Shown: positions 1 to 13,200 of the stretch, piece by piece | Numbering within the stretch: position 1 is the first letter of the stretch | Layout: each line of letters starts with the position of its first letter | Origin: Nephromyces sp. MM_2019 | Lineage: Eukaryota; Apicomplexa; Aconoidasida; Nephromycida | Assembly: GCA_015657535.1 (NCBI GenBank) | Contig: JADHZB010001258.1 | Coordinates: 4,126 to 68,125 of the forward strand | Length of the DNA stretch: 64,000 nt | Direction of reading: 5' to 3' | Translations under genes and position numbers: made by a program | The notes under the pieces: generated by a model | What the model saw: the letters and a program-made list of their open reading frames with translations, nothing else | Databases searched by the model: none | What the model was told of the DNA's origin: nothing

Positions 1-160
1 CTTTTCTAAGCTTGAGAGAAGCACACACAACATCTTTAAACCGGAGGTATCAGAGTGTATGCAGCCTTTTCTAAGCTTGAGAGAAGCACACACAAAATCT
101 TTAAGCCGGAGGTATCAGAGTGTATGCAGCCTTTTCTAAGCTTGAGAGAAGCACACACAT
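1..160. repeat. 65-bp tandem repeat, about 2.5 copies, at the window edge
   Basis: A unit starting CTTTTCTAAGCTTGAGAGAA begins at 1, 66 and 131, giving a 65-bp period. The third copy breaks off near 160. Copies differ by only a few bases. The array is probably cut by the window edge, so its true copy number is unknown. No gene is recognised in it. Confidence 0.95.
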
Positions 161-1944
161 AATATCATTTTTTACACTATATAAGGTGCTCAAACAGGAG
201 GCTTTTCCTTCAAATATATATCCAAAATATATATAAACAAGCTGTGAAGCAACAGAAACAGTAGGAAAAAAGCTCTAAAACTAGAAACTTAGATTGCTAT
301 TGAAATTTTAGAAGCTACAGTTTACTTCCTAATTGAAACTTGACGCTTAAAGTGAAGAAAAAAATCGAAAGAAAAAGCCGTTTTCAGTGAAGAAAGTCGG
401 GTATAGGAGAAGCAAAACTCCCTCATATTGAAACACACAGCTGAGTATCTCTTCATCTGGATTCATAATCGCAGCCAACACACAATATATTCATGAATAA
501 TATCGCGAACATATAGACGAAAAAAACCAGCAGATTAGGCATGGAAGCAGTGGATTGTTCAAACACTTGAAGCAGCAGATTTGTGCAGAAAACTGAAGGC
601 AACAACTTCTCCCGTCTTCAACAAAGAAAAATGTTTTCAAATGAAGAAGAGCCTCAATTTCCCGGGAAGAAGCAGTGAAAAAACCAAAAGATTTTTTGAG
701 TGGCGACTTATATTAGTCGCTCGCGTAACAACTAGCGGCATGCCGTATAAGCAGCTCTTTTAGATTTTGTTAAACAGCACATTGTGAAGAGTGTATGAAA
801 CTCCACACCTCCTCACCTTTTTGGCTATGGTGTGTCTGGCTTGCAATGAGGCGCTCTTCAAGATGTTGTAACGAGTCTCGTTAGAAGATCTGGGATTTCA
901 TTAAACACTTTACTATATTCAGTAGACATGCTTTGAATATTCATCCAAAAAGCAAACTTCATATCTACTCGCTTAATCAGATTTTCAGCATCAAAAACAT
1001 CAATTTTTCACGAATCTTCAAGGCTTTTGGGCACCAAAAAAAACGCAATCTTTGCAAGCTACACCAAAAAGCACAGAAATCAAACTTCATAAAATTCACG
1101 CCTCCAATGATTGAAAAAAGAAAGGAAAATCACGGTATATCTGCTTCTGATGAAGTGTTGAAAAAAACACCAACAAAAAGCAAAAGCTTCAAAGCAGCTG
1201 CTTTATAAGTAAAAAAAGTGCATTTTTCCGTGCCTTTTCCTTTGCAATCTTCGTGTATATAAAATGATCTATTCAAAGGGCTTTGGCACCAAAATCTCGG
1301 AATTTCTTCCAGAGTTAATAGTCTAGCCTTTAAAACACTGGATTGATACAACACAACCACAAATTTAAACCTAGATGCCATTATATCAGCATACTAGAAG
1401 AAGAAAGAATAGCTTTCATCTTAACAAACTTAGCGCACACACACAAAGAAATGATGAAACGCAAGTAAGCAGTGAATCAGAAAAGAAAACTTTCTACTTT
1501 TTATTGAAATCGCGTGAATCTAAAAATCTGTTTGGTTTTTACAGAATGCAACAGACTGCAGGTGCAACCTCTAAGCAGGTTGGCATATCTTAGAGTAAGC
1601 TATCTTGCATCTATGCCTAGAAGAAAAGTTTCAAGCGAGATAGATATGCACAGGTGAAAAAACGCGTGTAAAATCAAAGAATAAAGTGATTCCCTAAGTA
1701 TTTTTCTACTATAATAAAGAGTGAAACCCAGATTTGCATGAACGGTGATCACTTTGATGTGGAAAGGAAGAAAAATCGACTTAAACGGAGATCATTGCCA
1801 GAAAAAATTAAAACATGCGTGTGTGCCTGTTCTTATGTGCTTGCACTCTAATGGGTGTGACGCAGCGTGTATATGTGTGTGCTTTTATCTGAGCATGTGC
1901 GCGAATTTCTATTTCTGTGTGTACTTGCGCTTGCAATTATGTGT
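161..1944. other. A-rich spacer without a recognised gene
   Basis: The plus strand is A-rich with scattered GAAGA runs. Short frames at 581-763, 933-1208 and 1375-1593 encode K/S/N-rich peptides of the kind A-rich DNA gives by chance, and I recognise no domain. In this window the non-coding parts of minus-strand genes are A-rich on plus, so this could belong to a minus-strand transcript. Confidence 0.5.
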
Positions 1945-2212
1945 GATGGCGAGTTTGGGTTTGTGTGTGCGTGTGATGGCGAGTTTGGGTTTGTGTGTGC
2001 GTGTGATGGCGAGTTTGGGTTTGTGTGTGCGTGTGATGGCGAGTTTGGGTTTGTGTGTGCGTGTGATGGCGAGTTTGGGTTTGTGTGTGCGTGTGATGGC
2101 GAGTTTGGGTTTGTGTGTGCGTGTGATGGCGAGTTTGGGTTTGTGTGTGCGTGTGATGGCGAGTTTGGGTTTGTGTGTGCGTGTGATGGCGAGTTTGGGT
2201 TTGTGTGTGCGT
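1945..2212. repeat. 30-bp minisatellite, nine near-identical copies
   Basis: The unit begins GATGGCGAGTTTGGGTTTGT and starts at 1945, 1975, 2005, 2035, 2065, 2095, 2125, 2155 and 2185. Only the end of the last copy differs. Because 30 is a multiple of three, the array stays open in several frames on both strands and yields repetitive frames of 113-161 codons. I treat these as by-products of the repeat. The near identity of the copies suggests recent expansion or homogenisation. Confidence 0.97.
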
Positions 2213-4281
2213 CTCTCTATCAAAACATAAGTATGTGCTACCAAAATCAACTAGTGCTTTACCTATTCGATCGCAGTAAATCCTTCCAATGATACTCAGG
2301 ATCTTGGACCACTGTGAGGCTATCCTAAACACAATTAAAAATGGATAGCAAGGCACACACGCACACAAGTGTATATCTCTCTCAATCTCGCCTTACTGGA
2401 TTAGCATGAGCTGATAGAAACACACAAATTGAAACACAAGATTCGCATTTTACAGCTAAATTTGACGTGTTTATATATCTAAACCATCCAGTGTCTTCTT
2501 AAGTTAAGCAATAAACCCGTACTATATAAAACTTGACTAGCAGCTCTCACGTGGCTCTGCTTCGTTAGCTCATCTCTAGTTACGACAGAAAAAGCCTCGA
2601 AAATAACAAGAAGAAATATCTTCCAGAAAATATCGAGCATAGCGTGAAGTTTGCCTTCCTGCATTTAATAAACTTCTGCTTCTTCCAAACTCTTCATCAT
2701 AAAAATGTCAATTAAAAGCTTCAAATTTGATAAAAAAGCCAGCAAAAAAGCAACTTCTGTACTCAGTTAAAACCAGTAGAACAGGCTGAAGTGTTGACCT
2801 CTCATCCCATCTTCAGTTTCCAACTTTTTATATCTTTCTCATATACCCGTGTATACTCCATACACCCCTGAAAGTGCTATAAGTTTTTCTCAAAATTAAG
2901 CAGCTTACTTTATGTCTGACTGTATTGCTGCTTCACATACAAATTCCGAATAAAGTTAATACTTTGAAAAGAAGAAGCAACTTCTTTGATAGCCTTTATA
3001 CGTGGAATACTTAAGTTAGTTTTTCTAAACCCTAAACCCTTTGAAAAAAACCCTACAGTTGCTTCGATTGTTTGTGTGTTTAGGGATATCTTCCTAATAA
3101 TTTCCTATGGTTTCACTATTTTTTCAAACTAGCTTCAGATCTTAGATCTTCATTGATTAATGAAGAAATGAAATTATAATTAGCTGCAGATACCAAAGTG
3201 CTCGCATATATTTCCCCTATTAGCAGTTGCAAGTTAAAATCATAGCCACCCCTCCTCACACACACACACACACACAAGCACTCCCCATACAAACAAAACT
3301 TTACACACATTGGAGAATGTATGCAAACCATACGATGATAAAAAAACATGAATTTGTTTGCTTTTTTTCAAAAATTAATGCAATAGCAACAGTATTAGCA
3401 CATTGCAAGAACAGCATAAACACACACACACACACGCACAAACACAAATATACACTAGTGTAAAATTCTATTATGCTGATTCAAACTACTCTCTGCACGG
3501 CTGAAAAGTCTTCGGCATAACGATATCATATTATTTGAAGATGAATTTCAAATTTCACACCACAGGAAAGCCCAAAAACAGTAAATTTCGCCCATTTCTT
3601 TGAAGAAGACGACGAAGAATTTTTTCATGCAGAAAAATAACGGTGAAAAAAGCACCACAAATCCACAGAAACTCTCTATAGGTCCATTCCGAAAAACTGC
3701 AGAAGAGCAAAAGAGCTGTACTCCCGTGGAATTCTCGGAAGATGAACTTATTTCTACACCAAATTCCAACTTCAAAGAAAATAAGAGGGAGCCTAAAAAG
3801 AAGAAGATAAGAAAAAAAAAAAGAAAAAAGAGTAACTATGCTATCTGGCAAGCGATAAGCTGGTAAGTGAAGCACAAAAATTAGAGATATAGGCGCTTAA
3901 ATGAAATTCCTGATTCATAAAAGAGAAAATAACAAAGAGGTGCTTGCGGAAGGGCAGTGCTAGTGGAAAAGGCTGTGTGCAACTTTAAGCAAAAAAGAGA
4001 AGAAAAACACAAGATTTCGCTATTTTAGGCTGCCTTAGATACTAGGCAATCTCATACGCAGTAATACACATGGAAGAAGCTAAAGCTTTCTTTTCGCTAT
4101 ACTTTATAGATAAACTGAAAAACTGCGCTTTATAACGAGCTCTAAAACCAAAGCCAACTGTTACGAGAGCTCTATTTGAAGAAAAATCTTGCTCCACAGT
4201 TACTTTGATATCAAAGGTGGGAAGGGGGAGTGAAATTTTCTAGGTGCGTGAGATTTTGGAAATGTTTCTACTACTGAGTAC
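2213..4281. other. spacer downstream of the C2 gene; no gene established
   Basis: The stretch is A-rich on plus and contains short AC microsatellites (about 3257-3277 and 3420-3436) and a CCCTAAA-type run (3025-3040). A lysine-rich plus frame (3600-3866) ends beside a good GTAAGT donor, and the opposite strand has an open serine-rich frame after a pyrimidine-rich TTTTTAG acceptor. Neither side matches a family I know, so neither is called. Confidence 0.45.
3025..3040. repeat. interstitial CCCTAAA repeat, two units
   Basis: Two CCCTAAA-type heptamers lie in an A/T-rich spacer. The heptamer is the telomere repeat of apicomplexans and of many plants. Two units inside a chromosome are only a trace, but similar runs recur at 44.8 and 53.0 kb. 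Confidence 0.6.
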
Positions 4282-7200
4282 CTATGTGTGCGCGTAGACG
4301 CGATTCTGAATATCTAGCATCGCATTAGTCTTTGTAACCTCAAATCCTTCACCTTGAAGCCAAAAAAATTTCAATTCACACATATAGGAAGCCTTCAAAA
4401 GAGGGAAACAGAGTTAACACATAGGGTTTTCTATTGAAGATTTTGGATTTATTTATACCAAGGATTATATATATACTTTATCTAAAGAAGATGAACTCGA
4501 TATCATGTTAGAAAAAGAACTACTCCATATGAGAATGTTTTTTTTCCCCCAGAGGGAGGTTGCCTGCCTACAACAAAAAGCCTCCAATGCTTTCTACAGT
4601 ATCAATAACGCAGCACACACACATATCAGAAACTCTGAAAAGCTTTTAGAAGGCAAGATCTTCATAGCAAAAACAGAAAATTGAGCAAACCAACGTGTTT
4701 ATACTCAAAGACATGATTCTCCGCTGCTAAATTTGAATAAAAACAAGGCAGCTATTGAGCTTCTCCACAAAGTTAAGCAAGATAACTAGTAGTGCTGCTT
4801 TACTCTTAATATTTAATCCTAAACAAATATATATAATGAATCCAAGTTTTCAATTATCCTTTACTTTCGTTGCATGCCTTATATCTGGTTATAAACACTC
4901 ATTCACCAAGCTTCACAAAGAAATCAACGAAAGAAGTTTATAAACCACACACAGCACTTTTCGGAATATGTGTGTGCACGTCAATTTAGTGCGTGAGCAT
5001 TGCCATACAAATAATAAAAGGAAAGCCCTGAAACTTTTTAAAAAATGGATTTTAAGGCGTGAAATACCTCGGATTCCAATCAAACTATCGTATATTGGAA
5101 ACCATCCTTCTAACTTGGGTTCTTCACACGAAAACAAAAGGTTGACATCCAACGGAACTAAACCGACGAGTCCGCCCTCTATTTCAAAAAGCTGAATAAT
5201 TTTAAAGGCAATTCATGTGATATTCTAACAAAATAGCTCTAAGTTACCTTTAGCTGCTCAGTTTAACTCTATAGAATAAACAAGTTCAATACTTTTCTCT
5301 CAAAAAAATTATGGCACAGAAAACTGCATATGCTATGCAGTTACTCGCGAAAGACCCGCTAAGAAATTCAGCGGATAAAAGCTGTACCCAAAAATGTTTT
5401 GAAAGGCTTACAAATAAGCTGCTGAAAAAAATTTTGGGTGCGAGTTTTCTCCCGAGGTTTTCGTTTTGGGTGTATATACACTGCAAATACACTGCTTTTT
5501 TGGGTGTATGTACACTGCAAGTACACTACTTTTTTTGGTGTATATACACTACAAGTACACTGAATTTGACGAATTTAAAAATAATCTACCAAAACACACA
5601 CATTTGACTGCGCTATTCTGCCAGCTATAAAGACTAGCGTATAATCTTAATATGAACATACAACTTCTTCCAAAGGAATATCAAAAAGTATTTTAAAAAC
5701 TGATATAGCAACTTTCGCTGCTTCTAAATAAAATTACCCAATTTTTGAGATACTTCTTCACCAAAAAAGCTACTCTTCATGCACTCTATCAAGGGTTTCA
5801 ATACGCTAAATTACACTCTTAAGATACTAAAATAGTTAGAAGTAGGTATTTAAAGAAAATCAAGAAAAAAACCAATATTCAAATATAGTTTTCGCCGGCA
5901 ATGCTACTCGATAATCCAAAATAAAACTAAAAAAAGCATAAACAAATCAGTTTTTGAAGAAGTATCTCATAAGAGCATTTTGTTTCCAACAACCTCATAT
6001 ATGCAGTTAACAATGCATAAAGGAATTAAAGAATTTTACGGACTCATGTTTTCTTACTTCCATTTTGAGTGGTGATATCTGCATCTCAGAGGCACTAGCA
6101 AACTCGCCCTGAAAGCGTTCGTTCCATACTGGGGAATGGGTACGATAGCCTGATAATACATTGTCATAACTCAAAATGCTTAGGCTGAGTCGGAAAGTAT
6201 CAAAACTCTTCGGAAAAAACTATTAGTGTGTAAGCTATTGCATAAGTAGGAGTGTGTGCGAGCTATTCCGCATAGTTAAAAAAAGTTCTTTTACAGGATA
6301 GTAACGTCGAATTCATCAAGAAAATAAAAATATGAAGCATCACACGAGATATTACCATAATAAAATTCTGGATATAATTAGCTAGTCTCACGAGATATTT
6401 TGATTTATCTGCACTTCAAGCGATGCAGATGCTAACTGCCTGAAGAGGCAAGTCTTTCAAAATGCCCTTATCATGAGTGTTATATCTATCTGGAAACTAT
6501 GTGGTGCGTGACAGAATAAAAAAAACACCGACAGAATCAGCGAAAATGCAATTTGAAGAAGCTTCCATCACTTGCAAACTGTAAAAATCGTCAAAACTCA
6601 CTAGTCGTTGTCTTAGCCCGGAAGTGTTCCCCTAGAGAGGCCTGTAAAAACAAAAAAACAAAAAAAAGACTCCTTTTCCTCCTAGTTGTGATCACAGTAA
6701 CTTGTAAATACAAGGGTATTTAAACTTATATAAAAGCTACAAAGTGACAGTTGAATCTACGATATACAGGGAATTTTTGTATTGCCATGATCAAACTACA
6801 CCACACAACTGGGATGATGGAAGAAGCTGAAGCTGTTTAGCGCCCTGTAGTGATTGCTTGCTGCAATTTCACCTACAGAAGAGGAGATTAGGAATTGCTT
6901 TTGTTACAGTAGTAATCAAGCTGTGTGACATTCATGCCTACTGAATCAGCTCGATGAAAGTGTTGAAATTTATTGTATATAAACCTCAATGCAGAAGCTT
7001 TCCTTTTGAATTTATCAAGATCTGCAAAGAACTTATTGCATATACACTTCAATGCAGAGGATTTCAATTTAATTTTATCAGCATCTGTAAAGGATTGAAA
7101 ATATTTTATCAAACTAATCACAAGGATTCACTTGTTGCTTTAACCCTGAAAAATGACTGCTTAAAAGCTGGTAAGAGTTATTCAGTCTATACCCCAGAAT

Positions 7201-7292
7201 ATGCAACTCACCTCTACGTGATACTCAGATGGTTCTCCTGTAGCCCCAGTTATATTTGCTGCGATAATATGGAGCTTCAATGTACAAGGCAT
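4282..7292 (-). CDS. small single-C2-domain protein, 135 aa, five exons
   Basis: C2 domains are beta-sandwich modules that usually bind membranes, often with calcium. Exons on minus are 7292-7212, 6641-6602, 6149-6058, 5191-5068 and 4352-4282. Introns are GT-AG and every phase joins (81+40+92+124+71 = 408 nt, 136 codons with TAG). Exon 1 opens with ATG and MPCTLKLHIIAANITGATG, a typical first C2 strand. Exons 2-3 give SLGEHFRAKTTTS then YRTHSPVWNERF, the conserved PVWNE turn. Exon 4 gives GLVGLVPLDV and EGWFPIYDSLIGIR, the late C2 motif, and exon 5 opens GEGFEV and ends in a stop. The whole protein is one C2 domain with no membrane segment. The loop between PLKME and LFEIEGG is short and lacks the usual paired aspartates, so calcium binding is doubtful. 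The closest resemblance I can name is to small single-C2 proteins and C2CD5-type C2 domains. Confidence 0.82.
5465..5562. repeat. ~35-bp degenerate tandem repeat, three copies, intronic
   Basis: Three copies of a GGTGTATATACACTGCAA-like unit begin near 5469, 5503 and 5538. Each contains the self-complementary GTGTATATACAC. They lie in the intron between the third and fourth exons of the C2 gene. No function can be read from the sequence. Confidence 0.8.
6971..7096. repeat. 63-bp diverged tandem duplication
   Basis: Two diverged copies begin TATTG at 6971 and 7034 and share an ACTTCAATGCAGAG-like core. The period is a multiple of three, so frames stay open on both strands (148 codons on plus, 77 on minus). 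The block lies in the first intron of the C2 gene and I do not call it coding. Confidence 0.7.
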
Positions 7293-10200
7293 CTTGTCCA
7301 GCAAAAGTTAGCTTGCCTAGTTCATATAGCAGCATGTAAATCCTTTTGGAATAACTTAAATTTTTGTTCTACTGGTTTCTTATACCCAAGGAACATATAA
7401 ATGACATGTGGAGAATGAAGCCTATCGAATAACAATAGCTACAAAAAAGGTGATTCAACAGGTGCCACGCTCACGTCATAGCCAAATGGGGGATAGGATA
7501 CACATAACTTTCAAGCTGTAAAAACATGAAATCATTGGGGGGATCAGATACACAGAATTTTCAAGATGAAAGAACAGCTTAAATGAAATTGCTACTCACC
7601 TACTCTTGCATAACTAATATATGAGAGATAAACTCTAGATTAGCGCCTTCCAGCTTCCATGTAGCGTGTCAACAAGTCACTTTCGGTGACTCTACCAACA
7701 AATTTAAGAGTCACCGACATTCAGAGAAAAGTGTACAAAGGCTTTCCAGAGAATTATATTTGCAATATGATCTTCAGGACCCACAAGCGAGCTGTGAATG
7801 AGCTTTAAAGTTTAAGCTCTAGCATCCTCCTCAAAGAAAGCTGGAACTTTTCGAGATTTCGACTTGAAGGCGTAGAACAGGTAATACAGTAAGATTTCCT
7901 CAGTTTTAGCTTTCAGCCAAATGCGATCCCCAAGGGTTCCACAGGGTAGCTGCTGGAAGTCCTAGAAGAAGTAGCAAATTGTTCGAGGTACGAAGGGGCT
8001 ATAGGGATTGGTGAAAAATGTCCCTTCGGCGAATCGTGGATATTATAGCCCACCTGATGATATTCAACCCATAATCAAAAATAACCAGACTAAAAATGCC
8101 TTTTTTTAATTTTTATTTGTGTAAAATTTATGTAATCAGGTCAATGAGAAGTGGCTTTAAGCACTTCGTGTAGTTTTCGCAGCCGATGACTACGTTTTCA
8201 AAAAACTGTGTACCCATAATTATTTTTCCGTAAGGGGGTCACAACCTCATCCCGCAATTGCGTTACCCTGCTGCAATGATACTACATTCCTTCCATTCCT
8301 GCAGCCCCTGATCAAGCCTTCACTGCAATGCCATCAAGGCTTTGCAACAAAATCTTTCAATATTTTCAGTCCAGGAATATATGCGGAGAAAAGTTGAAGA
8401 TATTTTCTACAGCTCTGCCAGCTTTAGCTAGAATCTGAGACCTAGTGTCAGGTGAACGAAAAACAGCGGAAGAGATATGATAGATAGTGCCTTGAGGACG
8501 TGCAGCGTATACTATAAGCAAGATGTTAAAGCTGCAAAGGCACTATTAGAAAGCCAGCAGGGTAGGGCTTCTGGGTTGGACCTGGACCATTTAATGATAT
8601 AAAGCATGCCAACAACCGCATGTACACGAAGTCATATTATATTTCTGTACTACAAAAAGGATTGAAAAAAACCCCCCCCCATAACAGAGTCATATTCACA
8701 GCGCTATATATAGCGTGTTTCAATTTTTGCCACCTAATCATCGCAAACTTTGACCTAGCGACGAAAATTTTTACAATATAAGCGTATTATATTAATGTTT
8801 ATCATTAATATAGTTGTATCAGTTTAGGAATATAGCTAGTTAATTTATTTTAGTAGATGATTCCCTACGTTATGGATATGCTGTTTTCAGTGCCGGCAAG
8901 GTCCGTATATTCGCTTCCCATAATTGGGAACATGTGTGGAACCACACGCCTACCGGAGCAAAACTCGTCGAACTCTACCCAAGAACTATAGTGCATATAG
9001 TGACTTAAAGGATTGAGGAATTGCTAAGGAGAGATTTCGGAATTTTTACTAAAACTTAGCTTTAGACTAATCTAATGATGAAAGTGTAACAATATGGGAT
9101 TTACCTGTTGTATTGCTTGTGCACAGCTGGCAATATTCTGGTTATACTGAGTATTGGGCTAAATAATGAAAATGCTACCATGCAACCACTTCAATTAGTC
9201 TATGCAAACAACTACATATCGTATTTACTTTCGTTTGTGTTGTAACTGTAATAACGTCTGAAACGCCATTCGTCTCCTGCTCAAATAGCACAAGTTGTCT
9301 AAGACGACAACCTCTGCACAAACAAGAATTTTTAAGGAAAAATTACCCAGTATAGTTCCCCATCATTGCTTTTTACATTATTGGCAAAGAGATTACATGG
9401 TCTGCTTTGATAAATGAAGAAATCTAATTTATTTAAAACTGTCTTTTTGTCTTTTTCCTAAATACATATGGCCATAATTCCCTGACCCCTAACCTCGTGC
9501 GTATCATATACTTTTCATAAAAATACATGCATTAGGTTATAAACATAAACCAAACTCAAAAAAAATTTTGCATTGAGGGTAAGTAATTTTGGGATGGAAA
9601 TATTCATGGATGGTACTTCGCTATACCTTTAAAAAATTTCCTGTAAAAAAACAACTGCTTGGTTTATGTCTGACACGCAGATGAACTAATTGTACCGCCG
9701 ACTTCTTATTTAAACTTTTGAAGATATAATATGTACAAATACGACATATTTGCGCTGTTTATAAGCAAACTGTAAGGCTGGGTAAGAATAAATCACTTTG
9801 CGGGGTGAATTTCTTGCAATCTGAAGGGATCAAGATCCACTGGCACAACTTAATCAGTATCTCCATGATTTCAGTTGTCTTCCTTTAGAAATGTTTTGAC
9901 CCAGCTCGTGCTACTTAAAAGTAAACACTAAATAAAGATAAGCAGCAATCTAAATTAAAGCGTTTAGCATCATTAGTTTGACATCCCTGAGCACAAACTT
10001 TCTTCTGAAGTATGCCCCACTTTATTAATTGACTTTCGTAACTAAAAACTCATATTTATTTTATATACAGAAGCAATATAAAGGCTTTCTAAAAATTTTT
10101 TCCGCTGAAAGTATTGCTATGCTTGAATATATTGTTTTCTCATGAAAATGAGTCAGCATTTTTAGCAAATCGAAACAGCTTTAAGCATTAGGTTGGTACT

Positions 10201-13200
10201 AGAGTTGTCTAGGATGAATGTGGACCAGGGAATTAGCTAATGCTGGGCAGCAAAGGTAATTTTTGGCATGTGAGCAGTGTGGGCTAACATCTCTAAGCGT
10301 TCAGCGGATGATAATTCGTAATAATTGACAAGCTTATTGGTGTGCATTATAGTTTACTTAATTTTGTTAACAAGGAACCGCAGTATTAACATAAAGCGCA
10401 CGCAACACTTGAGGCACTCCTCTTTCTTTACAGTAGAAGATTTAGCTTACAGGCGTTCTCATAACGTCCCATATGTATTAAAAGGTTCGCAAAAATTTAT
10501 TTCATGACTGAGGAACAATAAGCGAACACTAGTGAGGTGCCTTAAGCTAGTTTCCACTGCTTCGCTTCAATATATGAAATGTCTATTGCTCTTTTTTCAC
10601 CTTCTCTGGGTGACCACATAGAATTTGGGGATGAACTGAAGTGAAATACCTCAAAAAAACATGTCTAAAACCCTGGCTGAATATGAATGCAGGCTTACTT
10701 TTTCATGCTCTTTTTCCTGCATTTTTCAATTTAACACGCTTTTTTCCCGCTTACGCAGCGTGACTGCGATAATTGTTCGTGCAACGCAACTACGTAAGCT
10801 GAATAGCTATCAAAAGCATCATTTACGTGCTGGAAACATGTGCTTTAAATAATGATAGTTACTCAGGCTTACATAGAACTCCCAGCTAATCTTCGGAACA
10901 CCGTGTTCACACGTGTGATGGACTTAACATTAGCTTTAAGCGTGTGATACATTGTATTCATGTACGCTTGAAGCCGGTAATCGGATCCAAACGAGGGAGA
11001 TACCGAGCATATTTTGTTTCATAACAGTAGGCTCAGCTCCATTGATTAATATTATTTGGAATAAAGCTTCTTCTAAAAAGTAGCCTCAGTCTTTATAGCG
11101 CGACAGCGAAATGGAGTTCAAGCTGACTTATGCGCAGCTAATCCCAGACTTTGCGGGGGTACCAAACCTGACCGCGTTCCGCTTACAAAGTGTCCATGGC
11201 AATAACGAGGCAATACAAAAAAATCACACGAAGCACCGTTTGTCAGTTAGCTAATAGAGAAAATACGTGGTAAGTATACAGAGTCGTATATCAGCGAAAA
11301 AGGTTATTAGGAGTCCTTGGGCGGCATTTCATGTGCTCTATTGAACCGTTGCGTGACCGCAGGCGTGCGTATGTGCTAGCAGTCATGCTACGCACAATAT
11401 TGGACATAATGTGGGTGCATATATCATAATTTGTCTGTCTGAGGTTTGATTCGCGCCATATAGGAGCAAAGCACACTCTTTGTATATTGCTTAAGACAAA
11501 TAACCTCCCATAATGCTCGATGCTAAACGATTTCCATGAACACACATTGTTCTACGTGTACTTTACATACAAAACTGTGCCTTTTAATGTTGCATGTGAA
11601 ATACCATATGCATCAGGTTCCTGTCGTAACACTAAATGAGATCTATAATGCTAATGCAGAAATAAAGGGATATTTTACTGCTTCTTTTCAGAACAAAACA
11701 GTAGTGGTATTAATGATCTCAGAATGATGAAGAACACTGTGGCAACTTAATTTTAGTATAAAACTGAGCGTACACAGGGACTTATCTGGATGAAAATTGC
11801 ATGAACTCACATAATATGGTTCGGTTATAAAGTATCCAAGGATGCTACAATCTGTACATTTCAACGCAGAAACACAGCCTTAGTACTCCTCAGCGTTACA
11901 AAGCTTGCCCTTCAAAATATGAAGCAAATCAATGGTTTGGCTTCTCTGCAACTCAGTGATTTTTTGTACTCACTATATGCAAAGAAATTAGCAAACCATA
12001 GTGGAATTGCTTAGGAAGATGACAGTTGCAATATTAGAATATACCGGTTAGTAGCGATGAATCTAAGTAAAATTTTCTTAATTGATGCTGTTTTATATGC
12101 AAAATTCGGTTACGACAAAGGCAAAACTTAAACTAAGGATTAAAGAATAGAATGAAATAGTATAGACAGCAATTAGGACACCACGAAACGTCTAATGTAT
12201 GCATGACGTGGTTTTTCTCCAGCTGCAAACTATTCTTTATGGGATACCATGATTGTGATGCTCTGCTAAGCCCAAGTATAAGGTCAAGTTTATTCTCGAA
12301 GCTCATACTTTTGCATATCAATCACACTTGCTTTTTATGATTATTTAAGAAATCCTCCTTTTAAAATGAATGCCTTCAGGTTTTTACTACATTTTCACGA
12401 TATATCAGAGCTTCTATACAAAATGTTAATACGATTTTATAAGCGGAAGCGTACCAAAAAAATTTCCGCCCTATCATGGAATTAAGCATGGAACATATGC
12501 AGCTCGCTCATCAGGTGCAACATCTTATTGATTGGATTTCGGTAGAAGCAATAAGATTCATAAAAGCGGTAGTGGGAGGGAAAAAATAAGATTATAATTG
12601 ATTTAACAAAAATAAAAGACCAATGTATAGCCTAATAAAAAAAAAGTCGTATATAAGCCCGTATACACCAAAAATAAGCCCTCCTTTATGTCCAGAACAT
12701 ATAACGCAGGTGGACTAGGTACAGCTCACCAGGATTTGGCTGAGCATTATCCCTCAGGAGTTTGTTACTGCTGGCCTCATCATACTCAGCATCTATTTAA
12801 GGTAAGATCTAAATTGCATGAAAAAAGATTTTTTTACATATCTTATATTTAATGTGGCCTTGAAGCAAGCCCGATTTTCCAAAACTGGTGGAAGAATTTT
12901 CCGTGCACTTTTTGGCATTACTAATCCCTCAGCCCCTAATGAGATGAATTTATACGGGGGACTCCTTGCGCATCTGGTAAATAGGCCATAAGCCATGGGA
13001 GTATTACGAAGCTAACTTGTTCGCAAAGGTACTACTTTCCAACGATATTTCACATGCATTTATCATATAATGAAGGTGTATTTGAGCTATTAATGATTTC
13101 GAAGATGGTAAATTTGAACATTGCAGGACTGGGCATTAGCCTTCCTGTGTTCTGCTTCCATTTAATACTTTCAGCAAGTTTTATTTTATTTTTAAAAAAA

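Noticed and set aside
1..160. CRISPR array
   Set aside because: The units are contiguous 65-bp copies with no unique spacers, and the genome is eukaryotic.
1745..2368. Overlapping repetitive frames of 113-161 codons on both strands
   Set aside because: They are produced by the 30-bp minisatellite, whose length is a multiple of three; there are no flanking coding features.
3600..3866. Lysine-rich 88-codon plus frame ending at a GTAAGT donor
   Set aside because: The composition is what an A-rich stretch gives by chance, no partner exon was found, and the minus strand is equally open.
6888..7400. 148-codon plus frame and 77-codon minus frame
   Set aside because: They are kept open by a 63-bp duplication and overlap the first exon and first intron of the C2 gene on minus.
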